From positions 1 to 64,000 of the forward strand of contig JBBQJT010000004.1 of the NCBI GenBank assembly GCA_038326165.1: a stretch of DNA of 64,000 nucleotides, read 5' to 3'. Below, piece after piece: positions 25,172 to 34,534 of the stretch (position 1 is the first letter of the stretch; each line of letters opens with the position of its first letter). The notes beneath the pieces are model-generated. The model ran no database searches. It was not told where the DNA came from and saw nothing but the letters and a program-made list of their open reading frames with translations. Both the position numbers and the translations under genes were made by a program. Origin of the DNA: JAEUUM01 sp038326165. GTDB taxonomy: Bacteria; Bacteroidota; Bacteroidia; Chitinophagales; Saprospiraceae.

Positions 25172-27019
25172 TTGCCTGACAAAATATTTCTCATTTTATT
25201 AAGGTCTATGTTATTGACATTGTGCATTTTGCAAGGAACACCTTCTAATGCTCAAGTGGATACAATATCCAATGACCAAGATACCTTTTTCCTTTCATTC
25301 AAAAGAGGGCTTATTGGGAAATTAGGAAAATCAATCAGTATTAACAATTTTCCAGCGGATACTTTTATCAAAAACGACCAGCCTTACAGTCTTTTCAAAG
25401 GCAGCATAATAAAGAATATTTACGTTGAACAACTTTCATTAGGGGTTGCCTTGAATGATACAATTTGGAACATTAAAAATTTTACAACAAAATTTGCAGA
25501 TAAACTTCATACCAAAACCAAAGAGAAAACCATAAGGAATAATCTGTTTTTTAAGGAAGGTGATGAGGTTTATCCATTTTTGATAGCTGACAATGAAAGA
25601 CACCTTAGGGAGCAGGTATTTCTACAGGATGCAAGAATTGAAATCGTATTGAACGAGGATTGCAGCACAGTTGACGTGTATGTCATTACCAAAGATGTAC
25701 TATCACTGGGAGGAGATTTTGAACTTTCCGATACCAAAAGTGGCAGACTAAAATTGCAAGACGATAATTTAAATGGAAATGGGAACAAGGTAAGTACCCA
25801 GATTTTTTATGACGACACTAGAGATCAAAAAGTAGGCTTCGGTGCAGATTTTACATTGCGAAATATCAAAGGAAGCTTGAACGATATTAATTTTGGAGTT
25901 CTAAGTTTTAGACCTGCTTTGAATGGTGGTAAAAAGGAAGAAATGTTTATATTTGCAAGCTTCAGCAAGCCATTGGTAAGCCCATATATGCCCTTTACCT
26001 ATTCATTTATTATCCAACAACACACTACACGCAACCAATACCACACAGATTCATCTTATCAAACTCAGAATAGATACCAATATTGGAACCTTGATACTTG
26101 GGCCGCCTACAATGTAGGTTTATCAAAAAACATCAATAGAAATGATCCAAGAAACAGATCGAGAAATTATGTTGCAGCTAGAGTTTTCATGCAAAATTTT
26201 CAGCGTGTTCCATTGGATTTTGAATCGACATATTCATTGCAATTTGCTGATATTTCGGGCATTCTAAGCTCCTATACAATAGCCAGACAGGACTTTTACA
26301 AATCGCGATTTGTATATGGTTTTGGGAGAAATGAAGATATTCCTGAGGGCTATAATATTTCAATCATTACAGGCTACACAGACAAAGCGCAAAGAGTACG
26401 CGGCTATTTGGCATTCGAGGCCGAAAGAAGTCAATTTACAAAAACTGGCCATTTCTATAATGTTGGCCTTAAATTTTCAACTTTTCTCTACAAGAACAGA
26501 ATCGAGGATATAATTTGCTTGGTCAATGTTGATTACTTTACAAAACTCAGCAAAGTAGCCAAAAACTGGAGCCAACGCACTTTCATCAATGCCAGTTTTG
26601 CCAGAATTTCAAAAACTGTATTGGCTGAGCCCTTGAATCTTTCAAGCAGCTTTGGACTTCAAGAGTTGGCCAACCCAAACTTTCAGGCTGATTTGAGGGC
26701 AACTGTAAGAGCAGAGATGGTTTTTTTCAACAATTGGTCATTGTATGGTTTTAAGTTTGCACCATTAATTTTAACAGGCTTTACGGCTTTGACACCCAGA
26801 TTTCAGCCACTGGATAAAACTTTAGGATACTCGAGTTTTGGAGCTGGCGTTAGAAGTAGAAATGAAAACCTCGTGTTTGGCACCATGCAATTGAAAGGCT
26901 ATTTTTTTCCAAGAATGAGTGTTGAGAACGTCAGATTTAAAATAGAATTCGTATCCAATTTGCGGTTCAGGTATTCCAGCCAATTGACAAAGCGACCTGA
27001 CTTTATTATATTAAACTAA
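25172..27019 (+). CDS. Exported outer-membrane protein with a POTRA-like N-terminus
   Basis: 615 residues from TTG 25172; an ATG at 25208 also leaves a usable signal peptide (MLLTLCILQGTPSNAQ). Residues ~110-175 read IRNNLFFKEGDEVYPFLIAD, an arginine-leucine-rich helix, then VDVYVITKDVLSLG. This is the pattern of a POTRA repeat of BamA/TamA-type proteins. The remaining ~430 residues are alternating aromatic strands with many Tyr/Phe/Arg ends, consistent with a 16-strand barrel. The function is not known; a role in outer-membrane or surface-protein handling is inferred from architecture alone. It converges on the DUF5686 gene with 26 bases between stops. Confidence 0.6.
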   Translation: MPDKIFLILLRSMLLTLCILQGTPSNAQVDTISNDQDTFFLSFKRGLIGKLGKSISINNFPADTFIKNDQPYSLFKGSIIKNIYVEQLSLGVALNDTIWNIKNFTTKFADKLHTKTKEKTIRNNLFFKEGDEVYPFLIADNERHLREQVFLQDARIEIVLNEDCSTVDVYVITKDVLSLGGDFELSDTKSGRLKLQDDNLNGNGNKVSTQIFYDDTRDQKVGFGADFTLRNIKGSLNDINFGVLSFRPALNGGKKEEMFIFASFSKPLVSPYMPFTYSFIIQQHTTRNQYHTDSSYQTQNRYQYWNLDTWAAYNVGLSKNINRNDPRNRSRNYVAARVFMQNFQRVPLDFESTYSLQFADISGILSSYTIARQDFYKSRFVYGFGRNEDIPEGYNISIITGYTDKAQRVRGYLAFEAERSQFTKTGHFYNVGLKFSTFLYKNRIEDIICLVNVDYFTKLSKVAKNWSQRTFINASFARISKTVLAEPLNLSSSFGLQELANPNFQADLRATVRAEMVFFNNWSLYGFKFAPLILTGFTALTPRFQPLDKTLGYSSFGAGVRSRNENLVFGTMQLKGYFFPRMSVENVRFKIEFVSNLRFRYSSQLTKRPDFIILN

Positions 27020-27045
27020 TGAAAACTTAAATGATAATGTAAACC

Positions 27046-29643
27046 TTAAAAGAAAGTTTTCAATCCAAAATAGACACCAATTCTATTTCCCACAGCGCCA
27101 GGTGAATCCAAATAATTGAATCTACGGACAAGATCAAGTGAGAATAAATGCAGAATATTTTCAATGCCAACCCCTGCTTCAATAAAGGGATCTTTGTCAG
27201 CAGTGACAGGATTGATAGCCTTGTTGAATGCTCTGTTGGCAGGAGTCAAATCGCCCCAAAAAGCATTGAAGGTAAATCGCTCCCTCCAACCTAGTTTTTG
27301 AATTATTGGTATCAAATCAAATATTGTTCCACCAAGTGAGAGCCTAGATCTGTAACTGATGTATCTGTCAGCAGTGAATTCATAGGGAGTCATGGTATTG
27401 AATGCATTGCTTGACATGACGAATGCATCATTTCCATTGGGTATATGCAACAAAAGTGAAGGCAAAGTGCCAAATACTTGCCCTGCATCAAGAACCCAAA
27501 GATATCTGGTTTTGGGTGAAATTCTAGTTTTATGAGCAACAGTCAATTCATACTTGTTGTAATCAAATCCAGATATTTTGGTTTTCAAGCCTTGGGTAAA
27601 TGTAAACGAAACTGTTGGATACTTACTAAAGATTGGTTCTCTTTGAAAAAACACAATTTTGGAAGTCTCTTGCCATGCAAATCTCAAGCCTAGTGTAGCT
27701 TCCGATGAATAAACAGTATGAATATTACGTATAATGCCTGGAGTTGAAATATCATTTTCATAAAAAGGGTTTTGAAAATAATATCTAAATGCAGGATCAA
27801 TATTAAAAACTGAAAAGCCAGCATGAATAAAAAAATTTCCAGCAATCTGTCGATCCTGTGTCAAAGATAATTTTGAAATATTGGTACGAAAGAAAGGTAC
27901 TTTTTTTCGTAAAAATGAATTCATAAGATTATCACTATCTAAATCATCATTCCAATCGGACAGTGCTTGTATGTCCCGACTTCCCAGTATTTCTGTTTTC
28001 AAATAAGGCTGAATGGAAGACAAATGTCTCAACCCGAGACTACCTTTCCATGCTTGATCACGGGTACCATAAGCTGCATGGCCAAAAACGCTGACTTTCC
28101 TGAAAAGTTGTTCTGTAGTACGGAATCCAAGTCTGTATCGGGTTCCTTCTATCCTATTGGTGCTTACCATTGCGCCAACTGGACCAAATCTAAACTTACG
28201 TGCAACCGTAAAGGTACCGTCGGCAATGGTGGACAAAGTTCTATCAAATATCTGTTGCTTTTTATCTTTACGGATATCATTGGCCATTCCATAAATGGCT
28301 TTTTCATGATCGGATAATCGGCCAGGTCTGTTTTGTTCCCAAAATGCCGCCGAAGAATCTGAATCAAAACTTGGTATATTTTGCACCATTCCACCAGCCG
28401 GAGGAACGCGGCCATTGGGATCGTTTATTCGAATATTATCATAAATTGAGCTTACCCTGGCAAGTAGCCTTTTACTTTTTGCGTTTGCAGGAATGGGAAT
28501 TCCCATTAAGTCCAAGCCTGCCTCATATCTGAGAACCAAAGAACTTTCATGGACAGCAAACACATTTTTACCAGTTTCCATATCCAATACTGAAACAAAA
28601 TCCTGGTGCAAATTCAAATTTTGTATGAAGTTAAGATTTGCAGTTTTACTCAAATTCAAATCTGCTGATACCAATGCGTAGGAACTATCTTCGACTGTCA
28701 CGAATCCTGAGAAAACATTGCCACGCCATTGCTTTGGGATTGCTTGCAGCCTAATGTGATGATAGCTTGGACCGACAGTCACACTGTCAATAATGAAAAA
28801 ATCATAGTATGTCAGTGCATTTGGAGCAAATGGACTTGCAAATGCCTTTCCAAACAACAACACCAAGGGATCATATAGATTTAGTAAGCCAGCATCCCAG
28901 CGTGCAAGCGGTTCCAAAATTTTATCAGTCAATAATCTTGTAGATTTAATTGCAATTATTTCTTCACTTTCGCCATATGGCCGGTTGGCAAGTGAGTAGG
29001 AAGATAGTTTTTCAGAATAATACCAGGGTATTTCACCTTGAATGGTATCTGATTCTATTTTATTCCTTTGAAACGCTCTTGTTCGTGATCCGAAAACTCC
29101 TTTATCTTTCAAAGCCAATTTTCCAGTGGCATCAAGTGCTAATTTAGGATCAAAGGCTGCTACTTCCGAACGAAGCCACCTTTTGGCGTTAATTTTTTTG
29201 AAACGGGAAGGATCATTTTCTTTGTTGCGCGCAAGCACTTTTTTCATAAACGTCTTACCAGGATCAGGATCTGAACTGATCAATACTTCTTGAATTGCTG
29301 AAACGCTTGGCTTCAATTTTATGATAAATTCTTGTGCAGACTTTTCAGATATGACAATAACCTGGTTATAATAACCGACATAACTGAATTGAAGTGAATC
29401 GCCTCTTTCAAAATTAAGTTTAAACCTAAATCTACCAGTTGAATCAGTCGAGCTACCCAGCATTTTTGATTTAACTGTTATGGTGACATATGAAAGCATT
29501 TCCCCGGTTTCAGCATCAGCGACTGAACCGAACAATGTCACAGTATTCTGCCCCTGAATACACATCGAGGCAAACAACAAATGCACAATAAACAACAAGC
29601 GTATCAATGGAACTCTCTTAGTTGCGGCAATCAATAAGTTCAA
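27046..29643 (-). CDS. DUF5686 outer-membrane protein with carboxypeptidase-regulatory-like domain
   Basis: 865 residues from TTG 29643, which keeps the signal peptide (LIRLLFIVHLLFASMCIQGQ). Residues ~35-115 form a CarboxypepD_reg-like beta-sandwich (TLFGSVADAETGEMLSYVTI), typical of the plug side of Bacteroidota outer-membrane proteins. The rest matches DUF5686: SDPDPGKTFMKKVLARN (127-145), RGNVFSGFVTVEDSSYALV and a C-terminal barrel ending GNRIGVYFGLKTFF. DUF5686 proteins are abundant in this phylum and lack a proven function; they resemble TonB-dependent receptors without the TonB box. Whether it cooperates with the POTRA-like protein on the other strand is unknown. Confidence 0.82.
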   Translation of the reverse strand: MNLLIAATKRVPLIRLLFIVHLLFASMCIQGQNTVTLFGSVADAETGEMLSYVTITVKSKMLGSSTDSTGRFRFKLNFERGDSLQFSYVGYYNQVIVISEKSAQEFIIKLKPSVSAIQEVLISSDPDPGKTFMKKVLARNKENDPSRFKKINAKRWLRSEVAAFDPKLALDATGKLALKDKGVFGSRTRAFQRNKIESDTIQGEIPWYYSEKLSSYSLANRPYGESEEIIAIKSTRLLTDKILEPLARWDAGLLNLYDPLVLLFGKAFASPFAPNALTYYDFFIIDSVTVGPSYHHIRLQAIPKQWRGNVFSGFVTVEDSSYALVSADLNLSKTANLNFIQNLNLHQDFVSVLDMETGKNVFAVHESSLVLRYEAGLDLMGIPIPANAKSKRLLARVSSIYDNIRINDPNGRVPPAGGMVQNIPSFDSDSSAAFWEQNRPGRLSDHEKAIYGMANDIRKDKKQQIFDRTLSTIADGTFTVARKFRFGPVGAMVSTNRIEGTRYRLGFRTTEQLFRKVSVFGHAAYGTRDQAWKGSLGLRHLSSIQPYLKTEILGSRDIQALSDWNDDLDSDNLMNSFLRKKVPFFRTNISKLSLTQDRQIAGNFFIHAGFSVFNIDPAFRYYFQNPFYENDISTPGIIRNIHTVYSSEATLGLRFAWQETSKIVFFQREPIFSKYPTVSFTFTQGLKTKISGFDYNKYELTVAHKTRISPKTRYLWVLDAGQVFGTLPSLLLHIPNGNDAFVMSSNAFNTMTPYEFTADRYISYRSRLSLGGTIFDLIPIIQKLGWRERFTFNAFWGDLTPANRAFNKAINPVTADKDPFIEAGVGIENILHLFSLDLVRRFNYLDSPGAVGNRIGVYFGLKTFF

Positions 29644-30199
29644 TTTAAGTATAAATCAATAATATGCAAAAAATAAACCAATTTATATGTCTTATTTATA
29701 AATACTTGTATAAATATCAGGCCACAAGTTAAGGAATAAAGATCGAATGTAAAGGAATAAAGTCTCATCAATGAGCTAAAAACTCCAATTTAAAGACTTT
29801 CACCGAAGGACAGTAGATGCGCTACATTGATATATACTTAAACAAACTGACTTTGAAATAAATCCAAAAAAATACTACCCAACTCATTACAAATTGATGA
29901 ACAGTTTCTTAACTCTGAGCTTTATAACTTAAGCAAAAATCTTCATGCAGGAATCCCGTCAAATCAGATTCCAAATTTTCTTATCATAAAATTTTTTCAA
30001 GACTTTAACATCAATCATAAATTCATGAATTTCACGTAATCACTTGAACTTGCTAAAATCATTATTGGTAATGGAAGAAAACAAACAAACCTTTCGTAAA
30101 TTGCACTTGATTGGCGAATGTTGAGGTGTCAATTCTATCATTGCGTATTAAACATTTAAACGAAAATATCTAAGTCTATTTAATTGCAGCCACAAGAAG
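29644..30199. other. Gene-free stretch of about 550 bases
   Basis: A+T-rich with scattered short frames only. It holds the upstream region of the DUF5686 gene at the left end. No RNA gene, terminator or repeat is recognised. Confidence 0.4.
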
Positions 30200-30357
30200 T
30201 TAGCGATTTCGACTTGTTTTGACCGAAGCTTTAATAAGTGCCAAACTGTCTGCCACCACAAAATCCCGATTATTGCCTACACACAAAGCTTCATTTAATC
30301 CCGACTCTTCAGGAAACCGCCAGTTTTTTATAGGTGCTATTAGCTGATGTCTTTCTT
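30200..30357 (-). pseudogene. Protein-like frame without a start, downstream of the photolyase-related gene
   Basis: On the minus strand one frame is open across the stop of the preceding gene and reads PIKNWRFPEESGLNEALCVG and NNRDFVVADSLALIKASVK, ending in TAA (30202-30200). The composition is strongly protein-like, but no ATG, GTG or TTG lies near its beginning. It could be the 3' end of a decayed seventh gene of the photorepair cluster, or a C-terminal extension lost by frameshift. The family is not recognised. Confidence 0.3.
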
Positions 30358-31839
30358 TTATGTTGGAGGAAGTGTCTCCAAAAATTGATCTGCGTTTTTT
30401 AAATGAAATTGCTGCTTCTCATCGGTCATTTTATCAAATGTCTTAACCAACATTCCCAATCTCGGATTTCTTAAAAAGAAATCTCTATGAACATGCATAA
30501 ATCTCCAGAATAATCCATCCCATGTATTTTGCCAAGGCCCTTTCTTGTAATCACTCATTTTCATTAAATAATTGCTTCCGCTTATGTAAGGTTTGGTGGA
30601 CATCAAACCTCCATCAGCATATTGACTCATACCATAAATATTAGGAACCATCACCCAGTCATAGGCGTCAACAAAGAGTTCCATAAACCAGCGGTAAACT
30701 TCATCTGGGTCAAATTCGCACAAAAGCATAAAGTTACCCAGTACCATCAAGCGTTCAATGTGGTGGCAGTATCCGGTTTCCAATACTTTTTTAATTGTAC
30801 TGTCAATGGGTTCAATTCCTGTTGTTCCATTCCAAAATGAATCTGGAATTTTACGCGTAAATCCCCAGTAATTCTTTGTTCTTTCTTCATTGCCCTTCAG
30901 CTCATAAACCGCCCTGATAAATTCTCTCCAGCCAATAATTTGCCTGATAAAGCCTTCTAAAGAATTAATTGGAATTTCATGATTCCTTACATATTTTAGT
31001 GTCTCTTCAATGATAAAAACAGGTGTTAGCAAACCCACGTTGAGCATAGGTGTCAAAATACTATGATGCAATACAGTCTGATCTTTGACAATGGAATCTT
31101 CATAAGCTCCAAATGCAGAAAATCGTGTTTCAAAAAAATCATGCAACCACTTTTTGCTTTCTTCGAAGTTTGTTGGCAAGATAAAATCACCTATTACTTG
31201 GCCATAATTCTTGGAAAAATGTTTTTGTGTGTACTCGATTGCTTCTTGATAAAATTCATTGATCGACAATAATTCAAGGGTAGGAGGCAACTTTCCCTTA
31301 GGATACTTTAGTCGATTCTCATCATCGTAAGTCCATTTTCCGCCAAAGGGTTCTTGCTTAGAATCGATTAGAATATTATTCTTCTTTCTTTGATATTTGT
31401 AAAAATCGGTTTGAAACATGCGCTTCTTTCCTGAAAAAAACATTGCATTTTCATTGGATGAATTTAAGAATAAAGGCGAGTTGTGTTTTTTTGCCTCCAT
31501 GTGGCATTCCTCTGTGGACCGACCAATCCTTTGTTCAAGCCAATAATCAATTGTATCAATATACTCAAAAGAACCAACTCCAATGGACCCTAAATGCGGA
31601 ATTAGTTTTCTGATATCAGCCAATTCGTGGAATGAATCCACATAAACCACTTTTTTATTTAAGGAAAGAAGATGACTTTCATAAAATTTCATACTCGCCC
31701 GGTGAAAAGCGATTTTCTTTTTGTGAAAATTATATTGCTTAAAAAACAATTGTTCCTCCACGAGGTATATGCTATCACACGCATCAACCACAATATTTTG
31801 TTCAAATAATTGGTGTGGAAAAATAATTCCGGTAATCAT
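30358..31839 (-). CDS. Photolyase-related protein (bacterial FeS-type cryptochrome/photolyase family) lacking the cysteine motif
   Basis: 493 residues, the usual length for the deoxyribodipyrimidine-photolyase-related family (FeS-BCP, PhrB-like). The N-terminal Rossmann part starts ITGIIFPHQLFE; the C-terminal FAD-binding part has FIRQIIGWREFIRAVYEL, TGYCHHIERLMVLGNFMLLC and MSQYADGGLMSTKPYISGSN. Characterised members repair (6-4) photoproducts or sense light and carry a [4Fe-4S] cluster ligated partly by CxxC just after MSDY. Here residues 428-434 read MSDYKKG and no cysteine follows before the end, so the cluster is probably absent. Its ATG overlaps the DUF2256 stop (ATGA, 31839-31836). It is the last intact gene of the cluster. 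Confidence 0.85.
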   Translation of the reverse strand: MITGIIFPHQLFEQNIVVDACDSIYLVEEQLFFKQYNFHKKKIAFHRASMKFYESHLLSLNKKVVYVDSFHELADIRKLIPHLGSIGVGSFEYIDTIDYWLEQRIGRSTEECHMEAKKHNSPLFLNSSNENAMFFSGKKRMFQTDFYKYQRKKNNILIDSKQEPFGGKWTYDDENRLKYPKGKLPPTLELLSINEFYQEAIEYTQKHFSKNYGQVIGDFILPTNFEESKKWLHDFFETRFSAFGAYEDSIVKDQTVLHHSILTPMLNVGLLTPVFIIEETLKYVRNHEIPINSLEGFIRQIIGWREFIRAVYELKGNEERTKNYWGFTRKIPDSFWNGTTGIEPIDSTIKKVLETGYCHHIERLMVLGNFMLLCEFDPDEVYRWFMELFVDAYDWVMVPNIYGMSQYADGGLMSTKPYISGSNYLMKMSDYKKGPWQNTWDGLFWRFMHVHRDFFLRNPRLGMLVKTFDKMTDEKQQFHLKNADQFLETLPPT

Positions 31840-32117
31840 GATGTTTTATTTTTAAACCCAAGATCCGTATTTGCAGATTTTGCCCTGTTCCTCAACAAAA
31901 ATTTTCCATTTTGATGTAAATTACTTGGATGATTTTCTGGAAAAATCGAAGATTTCATCGATTCAGCTCTTAAGTCTGAAGTTGGTTTTATCCTACATTT
32001 TTCGCTGCAATATTTGACATCTTCCCAAACCTTTTCCCATTTCTTTCTCCAAGTGAAAGCGCGATTACACACCTTGCAAATCTTGACAGGCAAATCGGAT
32101 TTTTTAATCTGTTTCAT
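31836..32117 (-). CDS. DUF2256 zinc-ribbon-like protein with repeat-derived tail
   Basis: 93 residues. Residues 1-42 are a complete DUF2256 domain: KSDLPVKICKVCNRAFTWRK, then KWEKVWEDVKYCSEKCR, with the CxxC...CxxxC cysteines (14, 17, 37, 41) that would bind one zinc. DUF2256 proteins are normally about 45-60 residues and are found beside photolyases; their role is unknown. Here residues from about 43 onward are encoded by copy D of the dispersed repeat, giving an unrelated basic tail (LLRNRAKSANT). Both ends overlap neighbours by ATGA (start with the cryptochrome gene stop, stop with the photolyase-related gene start), so the reading frame through the repeat has been kept open. Confidence 0.82.
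   Translation of the reverse strand: MKQIKKSDLPVKICKVCNRAFTWRKKWEKVWEDVKYCSEKCRIKPTSDLRAESMKSSIFPENHPSNLHQNGKFLLRNRAKSANTDLGFKNKTS
31851..31991 (+). repeat. Dispersed structured repeat, copy D (degenerate, inside a gene)
   Basis: Plus-strand reading starts TTTAAACCCAAGATCCG, continues GCAGATTTTGCCCT and ends ATCGATTCAGCTCTTAAGTC followed by TGAAGTTGGTTTTA. Both ends and their order match copies A and C, while the middle is shortened and diverged. The TTCAG/CTGAA stem survives; the first hairpin is imperfect. The whole element is translated on the minus strand as the C-terminal half of the DUF2256 protein. Confidence 0.65.
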
Positions 32118-33625
32118 GAGTTTTTTACACTTTTACTTTTGGGCATGAACGTTTTGCTCGGATTTACATGCTTTTTTAAGATTCTGCCTCCTTCCTTTTT
32201 TACTGCTGCTGATTTCCGAAAGCTCCACACCACTTCACTGGCAGTCTTCCGGGTGGCTTCTATATCAACAATTGGGAAAGGATAATTTATCCCAATGACT
32301 GCTTTGTATAAATTTTGTTCCAAAATTGTCATTTTCCATGGTTCGTGAATCTGAGAAGCAGGGACATCTTTCAATTCTGGGAGCCATGTCTTGATAAAAA
32401 CACCTTCTTCATCGTGCTGCTGTGAATTTTTGACTGGGTTATATATTCGAATGGTATTGATACCAGTGACACCGGATTGCATTTGCAGTTGGGGGTAATG
32501 GATACCTGGTTCATAATCTAAAAATTGCCTGGCCAAAAAATGCAATTCACGCCAATCTTGCCACAGATTAAAAACAAAAAAAGAAACAACCATAGCGCGC
32601 ATTCTAAAATTTATATACCCTGTATGCTTTAAACACCTCATGCAAGCATCTATAAGTGGTACACCTGTTTTTCCTTCTTGCCAAGCCGAGATATAGACTT
32701 CGTTTTTAAGTTTTATTACAGCGTCATAAGCCTTGTTTACATTTTCAAATTCCATACTGCACTCGTCTTCAAATTTTTGCATGAAATGGCAGTGCCAATG
32801 CAAGCGTGATACGAAGTTGGACAGCGCTCTTTTGTTGTAAGATGATGGATAATGTTGCATGGTGTACTGGTATACCATGCGCATGCTTATATTTCCGTAA
32901 CTTAGATAAGGTGAAATTCTACTGCATCCTTTGCGACTCAATGCTGGTTTTGAAATATGTTTGGAATAATTTACATATCGCTCCTTCAAAAAACTTTGTA
33001 AGTATTTCCAAGCAAAAGACTCCCCTCCTGGCTGAAAATTAGTATTCCCAGATCTTATTTCAGTATCAAGTTCAGGACCTTTTGTCGCTTCATAAAAATC
33101 AGAATCAAGGGATAACAAATGCCAATTTTGATCATCCACCAACTTTGCTGACTCTTGCATTTTTTGTTTCCAGCGGGTCTCCCAATCTTTCCTTGATTTG
33201 AGCCGTCTGATCACACCATTGTGTTGATACTCCCTCCATTTTATTTTATGATCCAAGCAGAATTGCTTAACAGCTAAATCTCGGTCAAAGCTTATTTTGT
33301 TTCCAATTTCCTGATGCGAAAAAATATTTTTAATGTGGTACACTTCATTAAGTTTTTCGAAAACTGAAATCGCCTCAGCTTGAAATATATACACCTGCGC
33401 ATTAAATTTAATCAGTTTTGATTGCATTTCCTGCAAGGCTTGGTACACAAAACGCCAATGCCGAACATCGCTGTCCGGGTAGTTCATTATGGAAGGTTCA
33501 AAGCAATAGATAAGCAGAATAGGTAGATCTTGCTTCTGTGCAAAGTATAGAGGTTCATGATCAATAAAGCGCAAGTCTCTTTTGAACCACACAATGGCAA
33601 TATCCTGCTTAGCTATATTTTGCAA
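32114..33625 (-). CDS. Cryptochrome/deoxyribodipyrimidine photolyase family protein
   Basis: 503 residues. The N-terminal photolyase alpha/beta domain (IAIVWFKRDLRFIDHEPLYF; about 8-140) would bind an antenna cofactor. The helical FAD-binding domain (about 220-475) contains SRKGCSRISPYLSYGNISMR, SNFVSRLHWHCHFMQKFE, TGVPLIDACMRCLKHTGYIN and NTIRIYNPVKNSQQHD. Members either repair UV pyrimidine dimers with blue light or act as photoreceptors; the sequence alone does not decide which. The gene starts a tight minus-strand set with DUF2256 and the FeS-type relative. It lies 27 bases after the flavin-reductase stop, suggesting the whole cluster is one operon. Confidence 0.88.
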   Translation of the reverse strand: MQNIAKQDIAIVWFKRDLRFIDHEPLYFAQKQDLPILLIYCFEPSIMNYPDSDVRHWRFVYQALQEMQSKLIKFNAQVYIFQAEAISVFEKLNEVYHIKNIFSHQEIGNKISFDRDLAVKQFCLDHKIKWREYQHNGVIRRLKSRKDWETRWKQKMQESAKLVDDQNWHLLSLDSDFYEATKGPELDTEIRSGNTNFQPGGESFAWKYLQSFLKERYVNYSKHISKPALSRKGCSRISPYLSYGNISMRMVYQYTMQHYPSSYNKRALSNFVSRLHWHCHFMQKFEDECSMEFENVNKAYDAVIKLKNEVYISAWQEGKTGVPLIDACMRCLKHTGYINFRMRAMVVSFFVFNLWQDWRELHFLARQFLDYEPGIHYPQLQMQSGVTGINTIRIYNPVKNSQQHDEEGVFIKTWLPELKDVPASQIHEPWKMTILEQNLYKAVIGINYPFPIVDIEATRKTASEVVWSFRKSAAVKKEGGRILKKHVNPSKTFMPKSKSVKNS

Positions 33626-33652
33626 GAGGGCATTTTTGATTGAATTTTAATT

Positions 33653-34261
33653 TTATGGTTTGGCGTATGGGAGCCGTCCAATTGATTTGGGAACAAAATA
33701 AGCATCAAGTCCTTGGCTGATCAGTATATCTGCTTCGGATAAGGCAACAAATCCGTCTTCACCAACAAGTGATGCCTCTATATCGACATGCATTATACTT
33801 CCAATAATCAGTATGGTACCATTCAGAGGAATCGGAATACTTTGTTCATATTTCATTGCAATCTTTACCACTGCTTCTGATACAAATGGAGGAAAAAAAG
33901 GCGGATGATACGCTTCAATAAAACCAACTTTTTCAAACTCTGAAACACCAATACCATACCTGGCTGATGTTTGATGAGCCATTATAAAATGTGAAGACTG
34001 CACATAGTTCAATGTATACTCCTTGGTATCCAGAATATTTTGCAAGGTGTCTCTAGGAACACTGTCTGGCCTACTTATCAATCCAAACAATGCAGGATTC
34101 GCTCCCAAATGTATGAGAGAATTAAAAATTGAAAGATTGTTATTACCTTTTAATGACTTGGTTCCAACCAATACGGCCTGACGAAAACCAGCCAATGAAT
34201 TAACAAAGGCAGTTCTATAATGCTGTTCTAATTGTTCAATACTGTCTTTTCCTAAAATCAC
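33653..34261 (-). CDS. Flavin reductase-like FMN-binding protein
   Basis: 202 residues. The split-barrel flavin reductase/DIM6-NTAB fold is indicated by GFRQAVLVGTKSLKGNNNLS, IFNSLIHLGANPALFGLISR, the TLQNILDTKEYTLNYV segment and a C-terminal GTILIIGSIMHVDI strand. Such proteins bind FMN and reduce free flavins or act on small substrates. The variant seen here recurs next to photolyase genes in Bacteroidota, so it may supply reduced flavin to the neighbouring photolyases. That link is inference from position. The start ATG at 34261 gives a normal length. Confidence 0.75.
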   Translation of the reverse strand: MILGKDSIEQLEQHYRTAFVNSLAGFRQAVLVGTKSLKGNNNLSIFNSLIHLGANPALFGLISRPDSVPRDTLQNILDTKEYTLNYVQSSHFIMAHQTSARYGIGVSEFEKVGFIEAYHPPFFPPFVSEAVVKIAMKYEQSIPIPLNGTILIIGSIMHVDIEASLVGEDGFVALSEADILISQGLDAYFVPKSIGRLPYAKP

Positions 34262-34534
34262 ACCTTCAATTTATTGATAAAAAAAATTAATCAAGTTTAA
34301 CTCTGCCTGAACTATTTACCAAATGATTCAAGGAAACACACTCAGCGGAATCGGATATCTTTTTCTTGAATCAATATGCTGTGTATTTCTGAGTCTTTTA
34401 GCACAACATTGTTTTGCAAGTTAATTCTTAAAACTCATGAGTTGTAAAATTTCAAAACCATTTCAAAAAGTTATTTTGCAATAGCAACTGGTAAATACAA
34501 CCGTTCAAAATCTGCTCAAGATTTTCATTTTAAT

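Noticed and set aside
27021..27061. Bidirectional terminator between convergent outer-membrane genes
   Set aside because: GAAAACTT/AAGTTTTC pairs across a 25-base loop and one arm lies inside the DUF5686 coding end, so it is too weak.
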